A program made the position numbers and the translations under genes. From assembly GCA_045604945.1 (NCBI GenBank), contig JAZUPA010000116.1, forward strand, positions 1 to 17,549: a stretch of 17,549 nt of DNA, written 5' to 3'. Every line of letters starts with the position of its first letter. Position 1 is the first letter of the stretch. The notes beneath the pieces were generated by a model. It did no database searches. It saw nothing but the letters and a program-made list of their open reading frames with translations, and had not been told where the DNA came from. Positions 1 to 6,334 of this stretch are shown one piece after another. Origin of the DNA: JAISGQ01 sp045604945 (lineage in GTDB: Bacteria; Bacillota; Clostridia; Oscillospirales; Acutalibacteraceae).

Positions 1-132
1 GCTCACAGAACGACATGGCTACGATCCGACTTTAATCTGGAGGACGAATATTATTGGATTGTGTTAAATAACCCAAAATATGGGGGAGAACAGAAGTTGC
101 ACAACAAAATTCGCGCAAACAGAAGCAGTTAA
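1..132 (+). other. Left-edge open frame, origin unclear
   Basis: Frame 1 is open from the window edge to a TAA at 130-132 (43 codons), and frame 2 is open to a TAA at 65-67. Either could be the tail of a gene that begins outside the window. Neither tail shows a motif I recognise, and there is no clear terminator hairpin after either stop. The frame 1 tail contains EYYWIVLNNPKYGG, which is not diagnostic. It is listed only so the left edge is not left blank. Confidence 0.2.
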
Positions 133-191
133 GAAAGAAAGGTTTGCAATACCGGAGAAGCCGGCCATTCAAAATTTTTTAATATTTGTAG

Positions 192-220
192 TTGAAATTA
201 CACTAAAACCGCGCTATAAT
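192..220 (+). promoter_or_regulatory. Candidate promoter P1 of the sugar transporter operon
   Basis: TTGAAA at 192-197 and TATAAT at 215-220 are separated by 17 bases, a near-consensus sigma-A promoter. A start near 227 would give a leader of about 330 bases before the binding-protein gene. No convincing gene lies between, so the long AT-rich leader, or a second promoter inside it, needs explaining. Confidence 0.6.
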
Positions 221-304
221 AAACATGCTCCTGTAATGAAGCACAAGAAAACGTTGCGCAGATGAGCAACAGAGAAAAATGAGGAACAAAAACTCTGGAA
301 CAAG

Positions 305-338
305 TTGCAAATTTTGTTGCGCAAAATTTCGCAATAAA
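305..338 (+). promoter_or_regulatory. Candidate operator cluster upstream of transporter promoter P2
   Basis: This AT-rich stretch holds TTGCAA (305-310), the perfect 8-bp palindrome TTGCGCAA (317-324) and ATTTCGCAATAAA (326-338). The last matches ATTTCGAAATAAA and ATTGCGCAATAAA in the two GH5 promoters. CG-centred palindromes of this kind are typical of LacI-family operators. Here the site ends 26 bases before the -35 box of P2, so its effect on transcription, repression or otherwise, cannot be read from position alone. Confidence 0.5.
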
Positions 339-364
339 AAATCAAAAAAAATTCCAAAAAATAG

Positions 365-393
365 TTGATTTTGTTGGAAGAACATGTTATATT
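365..393 (+). promoter_or_regulatory. Candidate promoter P2 of the sugar transporter operon (extended -10)
   Basis: TTGATT at 365-370 and TATATT at 388-393 have a 17-base spacer, and TG at 385-386 gives an extended -10. Transcription would begin near 400, exactly where the first hairpin of the leader starts. That makes P2 as likely as P1 to be the main promoter of the binding-protein gene. Confidence 0.55.
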
Positions 394-399
394 CATCTT

Positions 400-540
400 G
401 CTGATTAAATCAGCGGTGAAAAACTCACCTTTATTTAGGGTATTAGTCACAAAGGCGACATTGATACTTCTGGTACGGCGTGGTGAACCGGCCCGGAAGG
501 AAAGATTCCCGGAGTGACAAAACCATACAGTCATAATTTA
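400..540 (+). promoter_or_regulatory. Structured 5' leader of the transporter mRNA
   Basis: The leader opens with two back-to-back perfect hairpins: GCTGAT/ATCAGC (400-405 with 409-414) and GGTGA/TCACC (415-419 with 425-429). Further on, GTCAC (446-450) can pair with GTGAC (514-518) and enclose about 63 bases that include a CCGG-based hairpin around 494-512. The start codon is at 559, with AGGAGG at 545-550. I do not recognise a known riboswitch consensus. It may be a cis-regulatory RNA or an mRNA-stabilising leader. Confidence 0.4.
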
Positions 541-558
541 AACTAGGAGGAAAAATTC

Positions 559-1917
559 ATGAAGAAATTTTTAGCAGTTCTTCTCGCAGCTCTCATGCTC
601 GTAACTGTTTTCGCAGCTTGCAAGACTGAGACTCCTGCAGACGACAACAACGATGTCGATCCCGCTCCCGTAGTTACCGAAACCGATACCGATCCCGAGC
701 CTGTTGTTGAGGAAGAGGGTAAAGTATTCAACATCTACGTTTGGAACGACGAGTTCAAGGGCTTCTTTGAGAAGTACTACCCCGTGCCCGATGGCATCAA
801 AGTTAACTGGGTTACCAACCCCACTGACGGTGGCGTTTACCAGAACAAGCTCGACGAGGCTCTCCTCGCTCAGGCTACTGCTAAGGCAGACGACAAGATC
901 GACATGTTCCTCGCTGAGGCTGACTACATCCAGAAGTATGTCGATTCTGATTACACCATGAGCATCGATGAGATCGGCTATGTAAATGCTGATACCATGT
1001 ATGACTACACCATCAAGGCTGCAACCGATACCCGCAATGGCGAGGTTAAGGGTGTTTCCTTCCAGTGCTGCCCCTCTGCTCTCATCTATCGTCGTTCCAT
1101 CGCTAAGGCTGTTCTTGGCACCGACGATCCCGCAGAGGTTCAGGCTAAGCTCGATTCTTGGGAGAAGTTTGAGGCTGTAGCTGCTGATGCTAAGGCACTC
1201 GGTTACTACATGACTCCTTCCTACGCTGAGACTTACAGAACTTTCTCCAACAACTGCACCACCGCTTGGGTTGACGCTTCCAACAAGCTCGTTCTCGATC
1301 CCGGTATCGAGGCTTGGATTGCTCAGACCAAGAACTTCATGGACAACGGCTACACCATCAATGATGGCGTATGGGGCGAAGTTAAGACCGCTCAGATGGG
1401 TATCGATGGTAAGACCATGTGCTTCTTTGGTCCTGCTTGGTACTTCAACTTCTGCATGGGCCCCGCTCATGAAGAAGGCGTAAACGGCGACTGGGCTATC
1501 GTTCAGGGTCCTCAGGCTCACTTCTGGGGCGGCACATGGCTCCTCGCAGCTACCGGTTCTGACAACCCCGAGACCCTTAAGGCAGTCTTCGAGGCATTCA
1601 CCTCCAACGAAGAGATCTGCACCAACCTCATCAAGAACGACGCACAGTTCACCAACAACAAGAAGGTTAACGAGGCTGTTGCTAACGACGCTTCCTACGG
1701 TTCCGAGTTCCTCGGCGGCCAGAACGACGTTGCTATCTTCGTAGGTCTTGCTGACGGCATCAAGTGGGAGAACCATACTCCTTACGATCAGCTCCTCAAC
1801 GAAGGTCTCCAGACCTATCTCCAGGATTACTTCGCAGGCAACCTCTCCTACGAGGATGCTATGAACAACTTCTACGATTACGTAGAGACCACTTATCCTG
1901 ACATCGTCATCGACTAA
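559..1917 (+). CDS. Sugar ABC transporter substrate-binding lipoprotein
   Basis: This 452-residue protein is the extracellular sugar-capture subunit of an ABC importer, tethered to the outer face of the membrane. The N-terminus has two lysines, a hydrophobic core and the lipobox VFAAC, with Cys21 as the predicted lipidated residue. An acidic, proline-rich linker (about residues 22-52) precedes a family 1 type solute-binding fold with many aromatic residues, as usual for sugar sites. AGGAGG lies 8 bases before the chosen ATG. Two permease genes follow on the same strand. A strong preference for CTC (Leu), AAG (Lys) and GCT (Ala) codons suggests high expression. The sugar is not readable from sequence; neighbouring GH5 enzymes point to beta-linked oligosaccharides, which is inference. 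Confidence 0.9.
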   Translation: MKKFLAVLLAALMLVTVFAACKTETPADDNNDVDPAPVVTETDTDPEPVVEEEGKVFNIYVWNDEFKGFFEKYYPVPDGIKVNWVTNPTDGGVYQNKLDEALLAQATAKADDKIDMFLAEADYIQKYVDSDYTMSIDEIGYVNADTMYDYTIKAATDTRNGEVKGVSFQCCPSALIYRRSIAKAVLGTDDPAEVQAKLDSWEKFEAVAADAKALGYYMTPSYAETYRTFSNNCTTAWVDASNKLVLDPGIEAWIAQTKNFMDNGYTINDGVWGEVKTAQMGIDGKTMCFFGPAWYFNFCMGPAHEEGVNGDWAIVQGPQAHFWGGTWLLAATGSDNPETLKAVFEAFTSNEEICTNLIKNDAQFTNNKKVNEAVANDASYGSEFLGGQNDVAIFVGLADGIKWENHTPYDQLLNEGLQTYLQDYFAGNLSYEDAMNNFYDYVETTYPDIVID

Positions 1918-1959
1918 TTTTAATTAATCGTTGATAAATTTAGATTAGCATAATCCCAT

Positions 1960-1994
1960 GTTACGCCAAGGCTTATGCCTTGGCGTAACTTTCT
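1960..1994 (+). terminator. Intercistronic hairpin between binding protein and permeases
   Basis: GTTACGCCAAGGC (1960-1972) and GCCTTGGCGTAAC (1977-1989) form a perfect 13-bp stem with a TTAT loop. The following tract is only TTTCT. The weak U-run suggests partial termination, or protection of the upstream mRNA from 3' decay. Either would give more binding protein than permease, as is common in sugar ABC operons. Confidence 0.7.
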
Positions 1995-2123
1995 AAAAGG
2001 CATGTTTTTCTGTTAATCATCGATACATAACAGAGTGAAATTTCTCATTAGGTGTGGAGAAAAAAACATGCTCGGGCGCGCGGCTTGCTCCGCTTCATCT
2101 TAAACCCGAAGGGAAGGTATCGT

Positions 2124-3155
2124 ATGACAAATATTTCGCAGACTCCCACAAGTCCGCTGCGTAATAAGAGAAGAAAGTCCATTAGCTATGCTAAATGGGG
2201 ATATATTTTTATCCTTCCGTTCTTCATTGTATATTTGACTTGTACTCTTGTTCCGCAGTTCCTGACTGTTTATAACAGCTTTTTCCGTTATATGAGAACA
2301 GGTCTCAAGACCATCGGTCCCGAGTGGATCGGTCTCGAGAACTATGAGGAACTCTTCGAAGTAAACAGAAGAGGTTACATTCCTATTCTTAAGTTCGCAA
2401 GAAACACCATGACCATGTGGCTCATGGGTGCTATTCCCCAGATCGTTGTTGCTCTTGTTCTGGCTGTCTGGTTCACCAGCTATCGCCTCAACATCAAGGG
2501 CCAGGCATTCTTTAAAACCGTAATTTATATGCCTAACCTTATCATGGCTTCGGCATTTTCTATGCTGTTCTACACCCTCTTCAGCCCGGTAGGTCCTGTT
2601 AACCAGGTTCTCCAGCAGAGCGGTATGATTGACCAGCCCATAGAGTTTTTCCAGTCTACCATAACAGTTCGTTCTCTTATTGCACTGATGAACTTCCTCA
2701 TGTGGTTCGGTAATACCACCATCCTGCTCATGGCAGGTATCATGGGTATTGATCAGTCAATATTCGAGGCAGCTACCATCGATGGCGCAACATCTCTGCA
2801 GGTATTCTTCAAGGTTACTCTGCCTCTGCTGATGCCCATCCTGCTTTACACTGTTATCACTGCTATGATCGGTGGTATCCAGATGTTCGACGTACCTAAC
2901 CTGTTGACAGAAGCCGGTACCGGTAACCCGGATAACACATCGAAGACCCTTATCATGTACCTGAACGACAACCTGTACTACGGTACCAAGAACTACGGTG
3001 TCAGTGGTGCTATCTCTGTCGTTATCTTCCTCATGACCGGCATCCTCAGCATTGGTGTATTCAAGACCATGGCTGGCGGCAACGCTGAGAGCGAGAAGAA
3101 AAAAATGGCTAAGAACGAAAAGAAGTTAGCTAAGAAGAAGGGGGTTAGAGTATGA
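2124..3155 (+). CDS. Sugar ABC transporter permease, MalF/UgpA type
   Basis: This is one of two membrane subunits that form the channel of the importer. About six hydrophobic segments are visible, starting with YIFILPFFIVYLTCTLVP. The cytoplasmic EAA loop that docks the ATPase reads EAATIDGATSLQVFFKVTLP, near the family consensus. I chose ATG 2124 (343 residues), which has a GGGAAGG-like ribosome binding site. The same frame is open back to GTG 2052, but that adds a basic segment without a good ribosome binding site. The C-terminus is very lysine-rich. The stop overlaps the next start in ATGA, implying translational coupling to the second permease. Confidence 0.9.
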   Translation: MTNISQTPTSPLRNKRRKSISYAKWGYIFILPFFIVYLTCTLVPQFLTVYNSFFRYMRTGLKTIGPEWIGLENYEELFEVNRRGYIPILKFARNTMTMWLMGAIPQIVVALVLAVWFTSYRLNIKGQAFFKTVIYMPNLIMASAFSMLFYTLFSPVGPVNQVLQQSGMIDQPIEFFQSTITVRSLIALMNFLMWFGNTTILLMAGIMGIDQSIFEAATIDGATSLQVFFKVTLPLLMPILLYTVITAMIGGIQMFDVPNLLTEAGTGNPDNTSKTLIMYLNDNLYYGTKNYGVSGAISVVIFLMTGILSIGVFKTMAGGNAESEKKKMAKNEKKLAKKKGVRV

Positions 3156-4045
3156 GCAAGAAGTCAGTAAAGACCGCAGAATATGAGTCCAGCCTGACCA
3201 AGAAGGGCAAGGTTATGCTCCTCATCAGCCGTATCGCTGTTTATGCATGCCTTATCTTCCTTTCAGCACTCTGTCTGTTTGCATTCTACATGCTTATCGT
3301 CAACTCCACCAGAGAGCATTCTGAGCTCCAGAGCGGCTTCCGTCTGCTTCCCTCTGACCACATGCTTGAGAACCTCAAGAATGCATGGAACGATTCCACC
3401 ATCAACATTCCCAGAGGTATGCTCAACAGTTTCATTATTGCAGCATCTTCCTCTCTCCTTACTACCTATTTCTCTGCTCTGACCGCTTACGGCGTTCATT
3501 GCTATGACTTCAAGGGAAGAAAGTTTGTTGCAAACTTTATCCTTGCAATCATGATGATCCCCACTCAGGTTTCTGTTGTTGGTTTCATCCAGATGTGCAA
3601 CAAGTTCCATCTTACCGACAACTATCTGCCCCTTATCGTTCCCGCAGTAGCAGCTCCTGTTGTATACTTCTACATGAAGCAGTACATGGACAGCGTTCTG
3701 CCCCTTGAGATCGTTGAGGCAGCTCGTGTTGACGGTTCCGGCGAGTTCCGCACCTTCAACCAGATCGTATTCCCGATCATGAAGCCTGCATTCGCTGTTC
3801 AGATGATCTTCTCCTTTGTTTCTTCCTGGAACAACTACTTCACCCCTGCACTTCTCATCAGCAAGCCTGAACTGAAGACTATTCCTATCATGATGGCTGA
3901 CCTGAGATCTGCAGACTTCCTGAAGTTTGACAGAGGCAAGCAGTATATGTTCATTCTTCTGGCAATTCTGCCCGTTATCGTCGTATACATGTTCCTCTCC
4001 AAGTTCATCATCAAGAACGTTACTTCCGGTGCTGTCAAGGGCTAA
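3152..4045 (+). CDS. Sugar ABC transporter permease, MalG type
   Basis: This 297-residue protein is the second channel subunit. It has about six hydrophobic segments, with the first around residues 24-50. Its EAA loop is EAARVDGSGEFRTFNQIVFP, with the conserved EAA, DG and final P. The ATG overlaps the stop of the preceding permease by 4 bases, so the two are almost certainly made together. No ATP-binding subunit gene follows: the operon ends at the terminator 35 bases downstream. The ATPase is therefore probably a shared MsiK/MalK-like protein encoded elsewhere, as known for many Gram-positive sugar importers. Confidence 0.9.
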   Translation: MSKKSVKTAEYESSLTKKGKVMLLISRIAVYACLIFLSALCLFAFYMLIVNSTREHSELQSGFRLLPSDHMLENLKNAWNDSTINIPRGMLNSFIIAASSSLLTTYFSALTAYGVHCYDFKGRKFVANFILAIMMIPTQVSVVGFIQMCNKFHLTDNYLPLIVPAVAAPVVYFYMKQYMDSVLPLEIVEAARVDGSGEFRTFNQIVFPIMKPAFAVQMIFSFVSSWNNYFTPALLISKPELKTIPIMMADLRSADFLKFDRGKQYMFILLAILPVIVVYMFLSKFIIKNVTSGAVKG

Positions 4046-4080
4046 TTGCTCCGATAGTTCAGAAGAACAATCAAACAACA

Positions 4081-4110
4081 AAACCCGACTGCTTTTGCAG
4101 TCGGGTTTTT
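4081..4110 (+). terminator. Rho-independent terminator of the transporter operon
   Basis: AAACCCGACTGC (4081-4092) and GCAGTCGGGTTT (4097-4108) form a perfect 12-bp stem with a TTTT loop, running directly into a T tract. This is the strongest terminator in the window. It separates the transporter operon from the rhamnosidase-like gene. Confidence 0.93.
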
Positions 4111-4134
4111 CATTTCTGCGTCGCTCAGGCTGCA

Positions 4135-4163
4135 TTGACCTTGCCTGTAAATAATCATATAAT
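4135..4163 (+). promoter_or_regulatory. Promoter of the rhamnosidase-like gene
   Basis: TTGACC at 4135-4140 and TATAAT at 4158-4163 are separated by 17 bases. The site lies after the operon terminator and 24 bases before the ATG at 4188, so the leader is short. The ATTKCGMAATAAA element of the GH5 promoters is absent here, so control may differ. Confidence 0.75.
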
Positions 4164-4187
4164 AATGTTAATCGGGGAGGGACAGGC

Positions 4188-6179
4188 ATGAAATACGGAA
4201 AGTGGATCACAACCGAAAAGTTCAGAAAAGAGAAACCGAGGAATGTTTTCGGCAGGCAGCTTGCAGTGAAAAGAACAGAGGAAAAAGAAAAGAACCGCCA
4301 TATTCTTTTCCGCAGTGAGTTTATGCTGGACAGCAGCCCGAAATCGGCGGAAATCTGTATTACTGCGGACGATTATTACAAATTGTATATCAATGGAGAG
4401 TTTATCTGCCAGGGTCCTGCACCCTCATACCACACAAATTACTGCTTTAACAGGGTTCAGGTGGGAGAATATCTCAGAAAAGGCAGAAATGTAATCGCGG
4501 TACACACCCTGTATCAGGGGCTCATCAATCGGGCAAGACAGAGCGGGGACGGACGATGCGGTCTGTCTTTTGAACTGAGGGCAGACGGTGAGCTTAAATC
4601 CCTCAGCGATGAGAGGGTAAAAACCCACCTGCACACAGGCTACACCGCCGTCGGAACGGCAGGCTATGACACACAGTATCTGGAAAATTACGACTGCACA
4701 GCCCCCGAAATCGGCTTTGAACAGCCGAATTTTGACGATACAAACTGGGAAAACGCATCAGTCTGTGCTTATGACGACCATATATTAAAGGAGCAGGAGA
4801 CGAAAATGCTCTGCTTTGAGAATATCCCACCGACAGAGATAATCCGCGCGGAAAACCGCATCAGACTGGACTTCGGAAAGGTGTATGCAGGGGAACTGAA
4901 AGCTATTGCCAAAGGAAAAAACGGGGACAGAATAACAGTGCGGTGCGGTCAGGAGCTGAATAATGACGGCACAGTGCGATACGATATGCGCTGCAACTGC
5001 CGATATGAGGAGGAATGGATACTCCGCGAAGGTGAAAACACCCTGGAATGGATGGATTACAAATCCTTCCGATACGCCGAGTTGATTCTGCCTGAGGGCT
5101 GCGAGCTGACAGAGGCGCACCTCAGGGCGCAGCACTACCCCTTTGAGCTGAGAGCCGAACTGAAAAAAGAATTGGCACACCTGAAGCCCATATGGGATAT
5201 GTGCATACATACTCAGAAATACGGCGTTCAGGAGGCAATACAGGACTGTATGGACAGGGAAAAGGGCTTTTACATGGGGGATGGGTGCTATACTGCGCTG
5301 ACACATATGCTGCTGACAGGGGATGACAGCATGGTGCGAAAGCTGATTGATGACGGTTTTTACTCATCCTTTATCACAGACAGCCTTGTGACCTGTCTCA
5401 ATTGCTCCTTCATGCAGGAGATTGCGGAATATCCGCTGATGCTCGCAAGCCTTGTGCTGTGGCATTACAGATATACGGGGGACAGGGAATACCTTTCGGA
5501 AAACTACCCGAAGGTCTGCGCCCTGCTTGATGCCTATCGCCGCTACTACGAAAAGGATTGCCTGCTGTCAGACCTTGATAAATGGTGCGTTGTGGAATGG
5601 CCTGCAAATTACCGCCATGGCTATGATGCAGCGATTACCGAGGGGGAAATATGCAAAGACAGGCACATAGCAATAAATGCATACTATATAAACGCCGTAA
5701 AAACCGCCAACAAAATGGCAGAAATCCTGTCAATGCCTGCATACAGAGAGACGGCAAGGATGGAAAAAGCCTTTGCTGATGTGTTTTTCGATAAAGAGAA
5801 GCATTTGTTCAAAGACAAGGAAAACAGCAGCCACATAAGCCTTGTGGGCAATATTTTCCCCTTCGCCTTCGGTCTTTGTCCCGATGAACATACTGCTGAA
5901 AACATTATGGAAATGCTGAAACAAGAAAGAATATCGTCCCTTTCCATGTTCTGCACCTTTCCTGCCCTTTGCGGACTTGTCCGATACGGGGAAAATGAGC
6001 TGCTTGCCGAATGTCTCGCTGACGAGGGAGCGTGGCTCAGGATGCTTTCCGAAGGGGCGACAGCCACTTTTGAATGTTGGGGAAAGGATGAAAAATGGAA
6101 CACATCCCTTTTCCATATGACATTCAGCTACGCAGCGGTGTTCCTTGGAGATTTCGACCTCAGAGAGCTTTTTCGGTAG
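4188..6179 (+). CDS. GH78-like alpha-L-rhamnosidase, cytoplasmic
   Basis: This 663-residue protein is predicted to release terminal alpha-L-rhamnose. It has no signal peptide, so it would act inside the cell on imported glycosides or oligosaccharides. An N-terminal beta-sandwich with YYKLYINGEF (about 63-72) and LRKGRNVIAVHT (about 96-107) resembles the rhamnosidase N domain. A second one spans roughly 226-268 (LDFGKVYAGEL). The (alpha/alpha)6 catalytic domain carries DCMDREKGFYMGDG (353-366), matching the GH78 DCPxRE...GD acid motif with Glu358. GATATFECWG (623-632) matches the GATxxWE base motif with Glu629. The chain ends about 30 residues later, so it is shorter than typical GH78 proteins and lacks the usual C-terminal beta domain. 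GGGGAGGG precedes the start. Codon choice (AAA, GAA, ATA) differs from the transporter and GH5 genes. Exact substrate is unknown. Confidence 0.75.
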   Translation: MKYGKWITTEKFRKEKPRNVFGRQLAVKRTEEKEKNRHILFRSEFMLDSSPKSAEICITADDYYKLYINGEFICQGPAPSYHTNYCFNRVQVGEYLRKGRNVIAVHTLYQGLINRARQSGDGRCGLSFELRADGELKSLSDERVKTHLHTGYTAVGTAGYDTQYLENYDCTAPEIGFEQPNFDDTNWENASVCAYDDHILKEQETKMLCFENIPPTEIIRAENRIRLDFGKVYAGELKAIAKGKNGDRITVRCGQELNNDGTVRYDMRCNCRYEEEWILREGENTLEWMDYKSFRYAELILPEGCELTEAHLRAQHYPFELRAELKKELAHLKPIWDMCIHTQKYGVQEAIQDCMDREKGFYMGDGCYTALTHMLLTGDDSMVRKLIDDGFYSSFITDSLVTCLNCSFMQEIAEYPLMLASLVLWHYRYTGDREYLSENYPKVCALLDAYRRYYEKDCLLSDLDKWCVVEWPANYRHGYDAAITEGEICKDRHIAINAYYINAVKTANKMAEILSMPAYRETARMEKAFADVFFDKEKHLFKDKENSSHISLVGNIFPFAFGLCPDEHTAENIMEMLKQERISSLSMFCTFPALCGLVRYGENELLAECLADEGAWLRMLSEGATATFECWGKDEKWNTSLFHMTFSYAAVFLGDFDLRELFR

Positions 6180-6183
6180 TGCG

Positions 6184-6221
6184 AAACGTTGCGCATTTTT
6201 TTAGCAAGATTAAAAAAATGC
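6184..6221 (+). repeat. TTGCGCA element and A/T-rich hairpin upstream of GH5 gene 1
   Basis: AAACGTTGCGCA (6184-6195) repeats a 12-mer also found at 249-260 in the transporter leader region. It overlaps a hairpin in which GCATTTTTTT (6193-6202) pairs with AAAAAAATGC (6212-6221). The hairpin could weakly end rhamnosidase transcription, but the stem is almost all A-T and no clean T tract follows. Function is uncertain. Confidence 0.3.
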
Positions 6222-6238
6222 TGATAAATAATAACGTA

Positions 6239-6266
6239 TTGCAATTTCGAAATAAAGTGTTATAAT
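6239..6266 (+). promoter_or_regulatory. Promoter of GH5 gene 1 with internal candidate operator
   Basis: TTGCAA (6239-6244) and TATAAT (6261-6266) have a 16-base spacer. The spacer region holds ATTTCGAAATAAA (6244-6256), whose core ATTTCGAAAT is a perfect palindrome. Nearly the whole block, from TATTGCAATT to TATAATTAA, is repeated in front of the second GH5 gene on the other strand. A protein bound at the core would block RNA polymerase, so repression is the simplest reading. Confidence 0.75.
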
Positions 6267-6334
6267 TAAAATGACCAATGGTTTTAATATCAGAAAAGAT
6301 TAAAAACCAAAAGCAACGTAAAGGAGAAGAAAAA

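Noticed and set aside
80..265. Open frame of 61 codons on the plus strand near the left edge
   Set aside because: It runs through promoter P1, has low-complexity basic composition, shows no domain and lies in AT-rich DNA. It is probably chance.
214..534. Minus-strand frame of 106 codons across the transporter leader
   Set aside because: It overlaps both promoters and the structured leader, has no ribosome binding site and reads as random AT-rich translation.
571..1776. Long minus-strand frame (401 codons) opposite the binding-protein gene
   Set aside because: It is a shadow caused by the strong codon bias of the plus-strand gene, which has a clear signal peptide and ribosome binding site. 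Similar long shadows oppose the GH5 genes (7163-8308, 9992-11521).
2052..2123. Upstream GTG start for the MalF-type permease
   Set aside because: The added 24 residues are basic and unlike a permease start, and no ribosome binding site precedes GTG. ATG 2124 is preferred.
3263..4210. Minus-strand frame of 315 codons opposite the MalG-type permease
   Set aside because: It crosses the operon terminator and the rhamnosidase promoter, and lacks any recognisable domain.
6278..6334. Upstream ATG start for GH5 copy 1
   Set aside because: It lies about 12 bases after the -10 box and would place 19 charged residues ahead of the signal peptide. The paralogue starts at the equivalent of 6335.
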